Of a stretch of 64,000 bases of DNA, positions 9,116 through 18,474 are shown piece by piece; the stretch's first letter is position 1, and each line of letters starts with the position of its first letter. The position numbers and the translations under genes were made by a program. Origin of the DNA: Salinibacter ruber DSM 13855 (GTDB taxonomy: Bacteria; Bacteroidota; Rhodothermia; Rhodothermales; Salinibacteraceae); contig NC_007677.1 in NCBI RefSeq assembly GCF_000013045.1, forward strand, positions 806,001-870,000, in the 5' to 3' direction. The notes below the pieces were generated by a model. The model was not told where the DNA came from. It made no database searches and saw nothing but the letters and a program-made list of their open reading frames with translations.

Positions 9116-10099
9116 ATGACCGTCGTTGTCACCGGAGGCGCTGGTTTCATCGGCGCCCGTCTTTGCCGCCGTCTCTTGAAGGTCGGCCACACCGTTGTTG
9201 CGATCGACAACTTCGATCCCTTCTACCCCCGTGCCATGAAGGAGGAAGGCATCGAGGATTTTCCCCGAGAGTCGTTTTCGCTCGTCGAGACCGACATCTG
9301 CAACACTGGAACAGTCCTCCAAGCGCTTCACGCGCGGGACGTAGACGCCGTGATTCACCTCGCCGCGAAGGCTGGCGTTCGTCCCTCGATCGAGTCACCC
9401 GGGGCCTACGAGCAAGCCAACGTGGCTGGTACGCAGTCAATGCTGGAGGTCGCCCAGCGGCTCGGGGTCGATACCTTTCTGTTTGGTTCGTCCTCGTCCG
9501 TCTACGGCAATAACGAGAAAGTCCCTTTTTCAGAAGAAGACCCGGTGCGTCATCCCATCTCTCCGTATGCGGCCACGAAGCGATCCGGCGAATTGCTAGC
9601 GCACACGTTCCACCACCTTTATGACATGACGGTGCACTGCTTGCGCTTCTTCACGGTCTACGGCCCACGCCAGCGGCCGGACTTGGCCATCCACAAGTTT
9701 GCCCGTCAACTGCTCACCGATCAGCCCATCACCATGTACGGCGATGGCACGTCGAGTCGGGACTACACGTACGTCGACGACATCGTCGACGGCGTTATGC
9801 GAAGTCTCCACAGAGCCAAATCCTTGGAGGCTCCGGAGTACGAGATCATCAACTTAGGCGGCTCGGAGACGACTCAGCTCAAGGACCTCATTTCGGGTAT
9901 TGCAGATGCGATGGGGATCACCCCGGAAATTAAACAGCTGCCCGAGCAGCCGGGGGATGTGGAGCGCACGTATGCCGACATCTCGAAGGCAGAGGAGCTT
10001 TTGGGCTACGAACCGGACACGCCGATTCAGGTAGGCCTGCAGAAGTTTGTCAGCTGGGTCGAAGCCTACTACGCGGACCGGCCGGTGCTGGACGTGTAG
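9116..10099 (+). CDS. UDP-glucuronate 4-epimerase-like SDR, copy 1
   Basis: A 327-residue extended SDR with TGGAGFIG at residues 6-13, [15 protein letters not shown] (typical of UDP-glucuronate 4-epimerases), the serine triad in FGSSSSVYG, catalytic YAATK and [13 protein letters not shown]. It should interconvert UDP-glucuronate and UDP-galacturonate in the cytoplasm. An upstream in-frame ATG at 9080 adds twelve residues that do not fit the fold, so ATG 9116 is preferred. A paralogue of identical length lies at 26683, differing by roughly one residue in five by eye. The FYPRxxKE motif favours the uronate epimerase over GalE. Confidence 0.8.
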   Translation: MTVVVTGGAGFIGARLCRRLLKVGHTVVAIDNFDPFYPRAMKEEGIEDFPRESFSLVETDICNTGTVLQALHARDVDAVIHLAAKAGVRPSIESPGAYEQANVAGTQSMLEVAQRLGVDTFLFGSSSSVYGNNEKVPFSEEDPVRHPISPYAATKRSGELLAHTFHHLYDMTVHCLRFFTVYGPRQRPDLAIHKFARQLLTDQPITMYGDGTSSRDYTYVDDIVDGVMRSLHRAKSLEAPEYEIINLGGSETTQLKDLISGIADAMGITPEIKQLPEQPGDVERTYADISKAEELLGYEPDTPIQVGLQKFVSWVEAYYADRPVLDV

Positions 10100-10564
10100 G
10101 TGGGTCGCAAAACAGGGGAGTCCAAGCCTATCTACGAAGCCAACGAGACGAGAGCCTAGCGGAAGCTCGAGCCCTGACCTGCTATTCCGTGAAGCGTTTG
10201 GAGGCGGCGGGTCTAGTCCCATTGGTCGTCTCCCTCATGGTCAAGGTCATTACCACTTGCTTCTGGGCACGTAAAGCCGCAACTGTGGTGCAAATCGGGT
10301 CTGTGCGCCACCGGACCGCGAGGCCTTGATATGCTCCTTCACCGTCCGCCGACACCAGTGGTCACTTCTCGCTGAGGTAGGGGGGATGCCAGTCGGTAGG
10401 GAGGATGTCAGTCGCAGAGAGTCTATCCTCCCGCGCAGGCATGATCGTTGACACCCTGGAGATCTACGAGGAGCGGGTTTGACTGTGCGTCGGGCTCACG
10501 TGGCGGGACTCTTGTAGACCCGAATCGCCGAGATTTCCACACCGAAGTTGGCGTTCCTAAATTC
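10100..10564. other. Intergenic region with 19-bp tandem repeat
   Basis: No supported gene in 465 bases. Positions 10376-10394 and 10395-10413 are two adjacent 19-base units (GGTAGGGGGGATGCCAGTC and GGTAGGGAGGATGTCAGTC). The region probably holds the promoter for the downstream glycosyltransferase. No convincing -35/-10 pair or terminator stood out. Confidence 0.5.
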
Positions 10565-11815
10565 ATGTCTAATGCCCCCTCGCTTTTATTTATCAACCAG
10601 CACTATGCCCCTGACCTCGCATCGACGGCCCAGCACCTGACGGACCTCGCTGAGCACCTCGTAGAGGAAGGCTTTGAGGTACATGTCCTTTGCAGTCGGG
10701 GCCACTACCTGTCCGGCGAGATGGACGTCCCGGCCGAGGAAATGCGCAACGGCGTCCACGTTCACCGCGTCCGCACGACCGCCTTTGGGCGCGAAACGAC
10801 CGTCGGACGCATCGCCGACTACGCGAGCTTTTTTCTCCAGGTGCTGTGGCGCCTGCTCAAAGGCCCTCGCTACGACGCGGTTGTGTCACTTACCACACCG
10901 CCGTTGCTTCCGGTGGCGATGGCTGTGGCGAACCTGCTTCGCGGACAGACCTACGGCATTTGGTCTATGGACCTCCACCCGGAGGCCGAGCAGGCGGTCG
11001 GAATGATTGAGTCCGACGGGCCGCTGGGTCAGCTCTTGCAGCGGCTGGCGGACTGGAGCTATCGCCAGGCCGCGTTTACCGTGGATCTGGGACCCTATAT
11101 GAAGGCCCGGATTCGGGACAAAGGCGTTTCGGAAAAGCACCTTCACACGATTCCGGTCTGGAACAAGAAGAATGAGGTCTACCCCATTCCGGAAGAGGAA
11201 AATCCTCTCGTGGACGAAGTGGGCCTAGAGGATGAGTTCGTCGTCATGTACTCGGGCAATGCGGGGATTGGGCACCGCTTCGACGAGGTACTCGGGGCGG
11301 CCCGGCGCCTCGACGGGCATCCGGACATTCATTTCCTGTTTGTGGGACGCGGACCGCGGCGTGAAGAAATTGAGTCCTTCGCCGAGTCCCGCGACTTGTC
11401 CAACTTCACGTACCTGGACTACTTCCCGCGGGACCAGATTAAGTACTCACTATCCCTGGCGGACGTACACCTGCTAACCCTGCGGCGATCATTTGCTGGG
11501 ATTGCGGTGCCGGGCAAGCTCTACGGCATTCTGGCCGCGGGTCGACCGGTGCTAATGGTGGGCCCGGAGGCGTCCGACTCAGCAGCTACGATCCAGCGCC
11601 AGGAGGTGGGGCGGGTGGTGGACCCGGGACAGTACAACGGCAACGGGGCCGCCACGGACGCCGTCGTCGAGACCATTGGCACACTCTACGAAAACCCCGA
11701 GCGCCGGGATGTCCTGGGTGAGCGGGGGCGTGAGGTGTTCCTGGAGCGCTTCGAGCAGGAGCAGTGTTGCGACCAGTGGGCCACGCTCCTGCGGAAAGAG
11801 GTGGGAGCCCCGTAG
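10565..11815 (+). CDS. GT4-type glycosyltransferase (WbuB-like)
   Basis: A 416-residue GT-B enzyme. The N-terminus LLFINQHYAPDLASTAQHL with HVLCSRGHYLSG resembles WbuB-type O-antigen fucosyl/GlcNAc transferases. The C-terminal domain has FVVMYSGNAGIGHRFDEVL, FLFVGRGPRREEIE and the donor loop AGIAVPGKLYGILAAGRPV. ATG 10565 is chosen over the in-frame ATG at 10448 because the family begins with this strand. It lies upstream of the WecA-type gene and likely works on the undecaprenyl-linked sugar that enzyme makes. Donor sugar unknown. Confidence 0.85.
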   Translation: MSNAPSLLFINQHYAPDLASTAQHLTDLAEHLVEEGFEVHVLCSRGHYLSGEMDVPAEEMRNGVHVHRVRTTAFGRETTVGRIADYASFFLQVLWRLLKGPRYDAVVSLTTPPLLPVAMAVANLLRGQTYGIWSMDLHPEAEQAVGMIESDGPLGQLLQRLADWSYRQAAFTVDLGPYMKARIRDKGVSEKHLHTIPVWNKKNEVYPIPEEENPLVDEVGLEDEFVVMYSGNAGIGHRFDEVLGAARRLDGHPDIHFLFVGRGPRREEIESFAESRDLSNFTYLDYFPRDQIKYSLSLADVHLLTLRRSFAGIAVPGKLYGILAAGRPVLMVGPEASDSAATIQRQEVGRVVDPGQYNGNGAATDAVVETIGTLYENPERRDVLGERGREVFLERFEQEQCCDQWATLLRKEVGAP

Positions 11816-12042
11816 TGGGCTTGTCAGTGGACCGCCAGGACGTTGGGTGGCTAAACACCGCCTTCCGAAGCCAGGAGGAAAGGCTGTTCGGCCCGGTCGC
11901 GAAAGAAGATTTGTTTTCGAATTGTCTTGTGGTACTGGCTCTGGGCCTGAGCGGACGCCACCGACTTACTGCGATTGGGAATGCATGTAGAGTGAAGTTT
12001 TATCGTTCGTTGCCTTTTCGGCCCCGAGTGGTCTGATACGTT

Positions 12043-13926
12043 ATGTCGTCTGTTCTCCCTTCCATATTCTCCACGGGCCTTGCTGAGGCGTGGCTGAGTG
12101 TGGGCGTGGCGCTTCTCGCCGCTCTTGGCCTTACGCCTGTCGTGAAGCGGATCGCCCGGTGGAACGGACAGGTCGACTGGCCCTCCGATGACCGCTGGCA
12201 CGACCGGCCGGTAGCCCTCATGGGAGGCGTTGCCATTGTTGGGGCTGTCGCCTTGGGGATGGCCGTGGCGGGGACTGGTGCGTTCCCCTGGCCGGTCTGG
12301 ATCGGAGCGAGCGCCCTCTTTGCCCTTGGATTGACCGATGACCTGTGGGGCGTGCGGCCCGAAGCAAAGGTGCTCACACAAGTCCTGGCCACCGCAGCCG
12401 TGCTCTATGCTGGCCATGAGTTCTGGCGTGGTGGTCCCGTATGGGCCTCGATACCACTCACGTTTCTGTGGGTGATTGGCATCACGAATGCGCTCAACCT
12501 GATCGACGGGATCGACGGCCTCGCGGCCAGCGTAACAGCGATTGCCGCGGGGGCGCTCGCCCTCCTTAGTGTTGCGCTGGGGAACTTGGCGCTAGCGGCA
12601 GTCATGTTGGCTCTCGCAGGGGCGGCCATTGGATTTCTCGTTTACAACATCCCACCTGCTTCCGTCTTCATGGGCGACTGCGGGAGCCTCGTTCTTGGCT
12701 ATCTCCTGTCGGTCGGGGCACTTGGCGTGCAGGGCGGCGGCGGGCCTGTGGTAGGGACGCTCGTGCCCATTGCGGTCATGGCGGTACCAATTTTCGACAC
12801 CACCTTCGTCACCGTCACGCGAGTCCTTCGGGGTCGTTCTGTGACTGATGGGGGGACCGACCACGTTCACCACCGGCTCATAAAACTCGGGGCTTCGGAG
12901 GGGCAGGCGCTGGCCTTGCTGAGCGGGATGAGCGCGGCCTTCGGGGGAGTGGCCCTGTCGGCCCTGTGGATGCAGCGGCTCCTCGCACTTGCGGTCGCGG
13001 CCCTCCTTCTGGTGCTGGTGACCGTCGTTGGCGTCTACCTCGCCACGATGGGTGGGGGTCGACTGGCAGGGGTTTCGTCGAGCGAGTCTGGAATGACGGC
13101 GCGATTTGGGGCACTTATGCGCACCTATGCTGGGGGGGCGTCCTGGAAGTCCGTGGCGGGGCTTCTCGCTGACCTGCTCGTAGTCGGCGCCGCATTCGTG
13201 GTGGCGGCTTATTTGCGGTACGGAGGGGCCCCGCCGCCGGATTGGTCTGCTGTGATGCTGGAAATTTTGCCTGCGGTGATCGGGGCAAAGCTCCTTGTCT
13301 TCTATACTTTTGGGCTGTACGAGGGCATCTGGCGGCACGCGGGCACGCCCGAGGTCGTTCGGCTTGCCGGGGCCTCGGGCACGGCGTCGGTTATCGTCTG
13401 GGTCGGATTGGTCACGGTGAAGGGACCTGCGGCGCTCGCGCCGTCGATCCTCATCCTCGACTGGCTCGTCACCACGATCGGAATCGGGGGAGCACGGTTT
13501 GCCTTTCGGGCGCTACGCCAGTACGCGGCGGCCCATCGGGACGGCGGGCGGCGGGTCCTCATCTACGGTAGTGACCCCGACGGCATCCTCCTCCTGCGTC
13601 ACCTCCGCCAGCACCCGGAGCTCGGCCGAACGGTTGTGGGGCTCCTCGACGAGAACTCTGTCCGGCACGGCTACCGGATGCAAGGGGTAGAGGTGCTCGG
13701 TGCTCCGGACGATCTGCCAGATATCTGCTCAGATCACGACGTGGAGGAGGTGATTGTCCCTTTGAAAGCAGTGTCGAAAGAGGAGCGGTCCCGCATCCGG
13801 GAGCAGTGCGCAGCGGCCGGGGTGGACTGTCAGTATTTTGATCCGACCATCCGTCCTGCCCCGGAGACCAGCACGTCTCCCTTGACGGACAACGGTAGGG
13901 GCGAGGAGAAAATTCTCTCGCCGTAA
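12043..13926 (+). CDS. WecA/TagO-type transferase fused to CapD-like half
   Basis: A 627-residue fusion. Residues 1 to about 345 form the MraY/WecA glycosyltransferase-4 membrane domain, with DRWHDRPVALMGGVA, the TDDLWG acidic pair, NALNLIDGIDGLAAS, VFMGDCGSLVLGY and HVHHRLIKLG. This domain transfers a sugar-1-phosphate from a UDP-sugar to undecaprenyl phosphate. Residues from about 370 to 490 are four more membrane helices and about 510-600 a Rossmann-like domain (RVLIYGSDPDGILLL), as in the N-terminal half of CapD/FlaA1/PglF dehydratases. The catalytic dehydratase half is absent. It may sense or hold a sugar nucleotide beside the transferase. Confidence 0.85.
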   Translation: MSSVLPSIFSTGLAEAWLSVGVALLAALGLTPVVKRIARWNGQVDWPSDDRWHDRPVALMGGVAIVGAVALGMAVAGTGAFPWPVWIGASALFALGLTDDLWGVRPEAKVLTQVLATAAVLYAGHEFWRGGPVWASIPLTFLWVIGITNALNLIDGIDGLAASVTAIAAGALALLSVALGNLALAAVMLALAGAAIGFLVYNIPPASVFMGDCGSLVLGYLLSVGALGVQGGGGPVVGTLVPIAVMAVPIFDTTFVTVTRVLRGRSVTDGGTDHVHHRLIKLGASEGQALALLSGMSAAFGGVALSALWMQRLLALAVAALLLVLVTVVGVYLATMGGGRLAGVSSSESGMTARFGALMRTYAGGASWKSVAGLLADLLVVGAAFVVAAYLRYGGAPPPDWSAVMLEILPAVIGAKLLVFYTFGLYEGIWRHAGTPEVVRLAGASGTASVIVWVGLVTVKGPAALAPSILILDWLVTTIGIGGARFAFRALRQYAAAHRDGGRRVLIYGSDPDGILLLRHLRQHPELGRTVVGLLDENSVRHGYRMQGVEVLGAPDDLPDICSDHDVEEVIVPLKAVSKEERSRIREQCAAAGVDCQYFDPTIRPAPETSTSPLTDNGRGEEKILSP

Positions 13927-14132
13927 CTTTTCATTCTCAGCGTTAAGACGGATGACATGGGAGAGAGGCAGGAGATGGCCGGCGTGCGATCTGCTAAATA
14001 GCAACGTCGTGGTCGTTCTGAGGAACTCCGAGCCGGGGAGAAAGCAAAGCAGAACGATGAGGCTGCAAAATCATCCCTTTCTTGCCGCTCGGTAATATCC
14101 GGACCATCCCCGCCTGAAGATATTGTGACTGA

Positions 14133-14606
14133 GTGACTGAAATGACGGAGTCGAAGGATGCGTCCCTTCCGGAACCTGTTTTGGTTTCGGTGGCACTTCC
14201 ACCGGGGACGTTCGACCGCACGAATGTGGTCGGGGCCAAGGTCCTGCACGCGGCCGTACTACCAGTTGTCGTCGGATTGGCCATAAGGCTGGTTGAGGGG
14301 ACATTTTCGATGGGACGGTTTGCGGAGGCGTGGCCCGTAACCGTCCTTTTCGTATTTGCGTATCTCGGGGCGTGGTCGCTAAACAGCGCTCTTGAGCGGT
14401 ATCCGTTCCTTGGCCAATTCGAGGCGGCGTTTCTCAGTGCAAATTGTGTCTTCGTTCCGGTTAGTCTTCTCCTGCACTCGCTTCTCGGTCCTTCGCTATG
14501 GATGATCGCCGTCGTCGCCGGAGGGGGAGGCCTCGCGGTGTATCTCGTAGACCAGTTTTTCCATCAGTTTCGGGAATCGCGCCTTGTCGTAATTCCGGGG
14601 GGGTGA
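14133..14606 (+). CDS. Membrane half of split hexose-phosphate transferase
   Basis: A 157-residue protein with about four membrane helices and a short tail ending FRESRLVVIPGG. This is how the N-terminal membrane region of polyisoprenyl-phosphate hexose-1-phosphate transferases (WbaP type) passes into its nucleotide-binding-like domain. The stop TGA at 14604 overlaps GTG 14603 of the next frame, and both lie on a run of seven Gs (14597-14603). One added G would read straight through as VIPGGVSYRLL into the catalytic half. GTG 14133 and ATG 14142 are alternative starts. Confidence 0.7.
   Translation: MTEMTESKDASLPEPVLVSVALPPGTFDRTNVVGAKVLHAAVLPVVVGLAIRLVEGTFSMGRFAEAWPVTVLFVFAYLGAWSLNSALERYPFLGQFEAAFLSANCVFVPVSLLLHSLLGPSLWMIAVVAGGGGLAVYLVDQFFHQFRESRLVVIPGG
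14597..14603 (+). repeat. G7 homopolymer at gene junction
   Basis: Seven consecutive guanines sit exactly where the two halves of the hexose-phosphate transferase change frame. Such tracts are prone to slippage during replication, transcription or sequencing. Confidence 0.8.
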
Positions 14607-15394
14607 GCTATCGACTCCTTGCGGCTCCGGGCGTTACGCTGATGAAGGATGTCCATCTCGACTCGGTCGATGTTGACGGAATCGTGGCCGATCTGCACAG
14701 CTCGCAGGCGGCGTACCAGCAGGTCATCGCCCAGCACGGGCTGACGGAGGTTCCGACCCATCACGCGGGATACCTATACGAACTGCTCACGGGCCGAGTC
14801 CTTCTCGGCGAGGACTGCCGTACTGAGTTGACTGTGGACGAACGCCCGTATTATTCCCACGTCAAGCGGGCAATTGACATCACGCTTCTATCTCTCAGTC
14901 TACCGTTTACCGGGCCCATTTTTGTAGTCGCCTCGCTCATGCTATGGCTGGAGTCAGGCGGGCCGGTCTTGTCGTGGCATGAGCGGATTGGTCAGTACGG
15001 CGAGCCCTTTCAGATGGCGAAATTCCGAGGTGTGGACGCAGGAGACGGTCGAGAAAACGCTACTTCAGTTGAGAGGCTTATTCAGAAGCTACGGATCAAC
15101 GAACTACCGAAACTCTGGAACGTGCTCAAGGGAGACCTGAGCCTGATCGGACCACGGCCCAAGGCTCTTGATTTCTCCCCGGAGTTGTTTGAGGAGGAAA
15201 CGCTCCTTGAGTACCGTCATTATGTGCGTCCAGGCATTACTGGGTGGGCACAGGTGACGCACGGATTTGCGGTGGATGAAGCGCGCCGCGAACTTGAGCA
15301 CGACCTGTACTACGTCAAGCACCGCTCTGCCGCGCTGGATTTGCTGATTGTCTACCTGACACTGAAGAACGTTTTGTCCGGGTTCGGAGCCTGA
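14603..15394 (+). CDS. Catalytic half of polyprenyl hexose-P transferase
   Basis: A bacterial sugar transferase domain of the WbaP/EpsE family. KRAIDITLLSLSLPFTGPIF is the re-entrant membrane segment, WHERIGQYGEPFQMAKFR the active-site region, RINELPKLWNVLKGDLSLIG the acidic-basic motif and GPRP with RPGITGWAQV the C-terminal signatures. It would place a hexose-1-phosphate on undecaprenyl phosphate to start repeat-unit assembly. I give the GTG 14603 start because its overlap with the upstream stop implies coupling; ATG 14642 is the next candidate. The N-terminal membrane helices normally in this chain are encoded by the preceding frame. Confidence 0.8.
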   Translation: MSYRLLAAPGVTLMKDVHLDSVDVDGIVADLHSSQAAYQQVIAQHGLTEVPTHHAGYLYELLTGRVLLGEDCRTELTVDERPYYSHVKRAIDITLLSLSLPFTGPIFVVASLMLWLESGGPVLSWHERIGQYGEPFQMAKFRGVDAGDGRENATSVERLIQKLRINELPKLWNVLKGDLSLIGPRPKALDFSPELFEEETLLEYRHYVRPGITGWAQVTHGFAVDEARRELEHDLYYVKHRSAALDLLIVYLTLKNVLSGFGA

Positions 15395-15457
15395 ATCCCA
15401 CAGTATGTTCGAGTTAAGGCGAGTATCTCACCCTCCCTCGGTTCGGTATAGCACTCC

Positions 15458-16045
15458 ATGAATGCCGACCAGAAATCCAATTACAAGTTGTCCCGCCACG
15501 GGCCCGTCCTCCAGTTCCTCGCAAAGGCAGTGGCGATCTACGGGGCGTGGTACGTGCTGTACGACCTGTGGCTACTCCCAGACGGGCGGTTGGACGCGTG
15601 GGTGTCGCAGACCGTCGTGCACGCCGGTCAGATGGTTCTTTCAGGGGTAGGGATCGAGGCCGTCGCCAACGGACGCTCCATTGAGCTGGCCCGTGCTTCT
15701 GGAATCCGAATCGTTGACGGCTGCAACGGCCTGGCGACGATCGGGCTCTTTGCAGGCTTCGTGCTCGCGTTTCCCGGCTCCACCCGGCGACGACTTCTAT
15801 TCATTCCGTTCGGCATCGGAGTGATCTACCTGGCGAATGTTGCTCGGGTCTCGTTGCTCGCGGGCCTTCAGGTCCACTGGCCTCCCGCCTTCGAAATCGT
15901 CCATAACCTGGGCGCCCCGGCGTTCTTTCATCTCATCGTGTTTGGGCTGTGGGTGCTCTGGGCGAATTATGGCGGTGCGTCCCAGGATTCCGCTTCTGAT
16001 TCTGGGCCCAACGTTTCAACGGAGAGCACCCCGGCGGTTGCGTAG
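15458..16045 (+). CDS. Exosortase/archaeosortase family membrane protein
   Basis: A 195-residue multi-span membrane protein with the exosortase catalytic constellation: the cysteine in VDGCNGLATIGLF, the arginine in NVARVSLLAGL and the histidine in HNLGAPAFFHLIVF. These proteins are transpeptidases that cleave C-terminal sorting signals and hand proteins to surface glycans, and they are regularly encoded with exopolysaccharide genes. It follows the sugar transferase by 63 bases, so co-expression is likely. No protein with a recognisable sorting tail was seen in the window, so its substrate lies elsewhere. Confidence 0.8.
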   Translation: MNADQKSNYKLSRHGPVLQFLAKAVAIYGAWYVLYDLWLLPDGRLDAWVSQTVVHAGQMVLSGVGIEAVANGRSIELARASGIRIVDGCNGLATIGLFAGFVLAFPGSTRRRLLFIPFGIGVIYLANVARVSLLAGLQVHWPPAFEIVHNLGAPAFFHLIVFGLWVLWANYGGASQDSASDSGPNVSTESTPAVA

Positions 16046-16179
16046 GGTTGGGACCGCGGACGACGGACCGCAGTTGGGGGGGGATTGCCGTGCAGAACCG
16101 CTCGTTGCGCCAGCAGTCGCCCAGAATCAGAGCGCAGACGGATCTGAGAGTCATGGCGTACAAATTCGAGCAGTTGGAC

Positions 16180-18021
16180 CGACACTCCGCACCCGCAAAT
16201 CGGCACCGATTACACTGCAGTAAGAAGCAATCTGGGAGGTTTGAGGGGTTTTGGCTGTCACCTTGGCAGTGATTCTCGCTTTTCTCTCGGATCTCGCTTT
16301 TCTCTCGGATCTTGGCCTATTTAGCGGTGCTCCCGGCCTATGATCTGATTCTGGAGACCTTCGATGCAAGCACCTACCGCACCGCCGACTTACGAGAGCG
16401 AGATCCTGGACCATCTGGGCTTGGTGGCCGGAATGTACGACGAGCTGGAGATTGGGGAGCGCATCGACTCCTGCATTGCTCAAGACCTCGATCAGCGAGA
16501 AGTCTCTGTTGGGCAAGCCGTGAAGGCAATGGTACTCAACGGCTTGGGGTTTGTCCAGCAATCTCTGTATCTGACGCCTCGGTTCTTCAAGAACAGGCCG
16601 ACCGACCGGCTGATCGGAGAGGGAGTCGAGCCGGAGCATCTCAATGATGACGCCCTGGGAAGGGCTCTCGACTGTCTCTACGACTACGGCGTGACCGAAC
16701 TTTTTCGCGATCTGTCGGCACACGCAGCAGCCCGGCTCGGGCTCACACCCCGGTTTGCTCACCTGGATGCGACGAGTTTTCTGGCTCATGGCGAATACGG
16801 AGGGGACGAGGGGCCTGAAAACGGAGTCATTCAGGTTCGGAAGGGATATTCTCGTGACCAACGTCCTGACCTCAATCAGGTCGTGCTCAATTTGATGGTC
16901 GAGCACAAGGCGGGACTGCCGGTGCTGATGGAGCCCCTCTCAGGGAACGCGAGCGATCAGGGCAGCTTCCGGGAGTTGATCGACCGGCACGTCGATCACC
17001 TTCAAAATGTGCACGGGTTCGATTATGTAGTGGCCGACAGTGCTCTCTACAGCGCCGGGCACATCCAGGATCTCGACGAGGCAGGGACAAAGTTCACCTG
17101 CGCGAGTACCGGGAACGCTCAATGAAGCCCGGCAGGCCATTCAGAACACCGACCTGGCGGATCTGAAGCCGCTCTCGGATGGATACCGTGCTCGAGAGAA
17201 GATCTCCGAGTACGGGGACGTAAAACAGCGCTGGCTCATCGTCTATTCGGAGGCTGCCGCCGATCGGGCCAGCGAAAGCGCAGCAAACCGGCGAGACCGC
17301 GAGCATGAGGCAGAGAAGCGCGATCTCCGCGCACTGGAGATGCGGGAGTTCTCGTGCCGGGAAGACGCCGAAAAGGCCCTGAGCGCCTTTGAGGAGGAGC
17401 TTGCCGGGAGCGTATGGGCCGAAAAGCAGGTGCTTCAGGCCGCGCGCTTCACCATCGACGAGGAAGGCGTCCCTGTAGAGACAGGGGAGGCGGGTTACCT
17501 GCTACAAGGAACGCTCGTCCCTTCGGAGGACCGCCTGGCCCAACTCGTGAAGAAGAAAAGCTTCTTCATCGTAGCAACCAATGAGCTTGACAAGGAGCGG
17601 CTCTCCGGAAAAGAGCTTCTGGAGGGCTATAAAGGGCAAAGCAAAGTGGAACGCGGCTTCCGCTTTTTGAAGGACCCGCAGTTTGTGGCGTCCTCCCTTT
17701 TTCTGGAGAGCGAGCGGCGGATCATGGCCCTGCTGATGGTCATGACGCTCTGCCTCCTGGTCTACGCGGCTCTACAGTGGCGCATCCGGCAAGGCCTGAA
17801 AGAGACTGGCTGCTCCTACCCCGATCAAAAAGGGAATCCGACCCAGCGACCGACGGCGCGATGGGTCTTTCAGAGCTTCGAGGGGATCCACGTGCTCCAC
17901 ACCCGAAAGCAGCAGTTCATTTTGAACTTGGAGGAGTACCACAGGACCGTGGTGTCGATCCTCGGCCCCGAGTACGAGCGACTTTATGTATCCCACCCGA
18001 CATAGGGGGTGCGGAGTGTCG
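16180..18021 (+). mobile_element. IS1634-like insertion sequence
   Basis: The transposase pseudogene is framed by 15-base perfect inverted repeats: CGACACTCCGCACCC at 16180-16194 and its complement at 18007-18021, giving an element of 1842 bases. A clear target duplication was not identified. An 18-base unit TCTCGCTTTTCTCTCGGA is repeated in tandem at 16274-16309, in the left leader. A stray copy of the left end occurs at 32414-32454. Confidence 0.75.
16364..18005 (+). pseudogene. IS1634-family transposase with frameshift
   Basis: The first frame (16364 to about 17100) encodes the N-terminal DUF4277-like region and the start of the DDE domain (AHLDATSFLAHGEYG, LMVEHKAGLPVLM, DYVVADSALYS). 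Near 17099-17103 one extra base moves the protein to the next frame, which resumes at RVPGTLNEARQAI, continues through LDKERLSGKELLEGYKGQ and KVERGFRFLKDPQF with its catalytic glutamate, and ends at 18005. All expected motifs are present, so the single indel is the only visible lesion. This family is not known to need a programmed shift, so it is called a pseudogene. Confidence 0.75.
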
Positions 18022-18049
18022 GGTTCCAGTTCGAGTTGTATTGTGGCGC

Positions 18050-18470
18050 ATGTGGTCGAGGGAGGCGGGGTCCCCCTTTCTGGTCTTGGCAACCTGGAAG
18101 GCCGATCCCGGCGAGGCCACCGAGCTCTACCGGCGGTGCTGAGAACTCGAGTTGATGTTTGCGGCCCTCAAGTCGCGCGGATTCGATCTGGAAGCAACCG
18201 ACCTGACCGATCCCAGCCGCGCCGAGCGGCCTGTTAGCCTGTTGGCGCTGGCGTTCAGCTAGACGCGGCTTGTCGAGGATCGGCGCGCCCAAGAAGACGC
18301 GCCCAATAGGAAGGGCCTCCTCCGATCAAAACCCACGGGCGTAGAGAGCGAAGCCTGTTCTTTTTGCAGACTGGACCGGCTCCAGGGAATTTTGACCACG
18401 CCAGAACCTCAGCCACAGGCGTTCTTCGAATGCCTACAGGTTCTTCGAAGTCCGACTGCGCTTTTGTCAT
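18050..18470 (+). pseudogene. IS4-family transposase C-terminal remnant
   Basis: One frame reads FLVLATWKADPGEATELYRRC, a stop, then [27 protein letters not shown], a stop, and CRLDRLQGILTT. These match the C-terminus of the IS4-type transposase at 20940-22053 (FFAALxSRGFGLEDTHMTEP, LLGMLALTYS). The N-terminal two thirds are gone and two in-frame stops interrupt the rest. It fills the space between the IS1634 element and the recombinase gene. Confidence 0.7.
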
Positions 18471-18474
18471 GTGC

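Noticed and set aside
10376-10413. Possible CRISPR-like array
   Set aside because: Only two adjacent 19-base units with no spacers and no cas genes nearby. No other regularly spaced repeats were found in the window.
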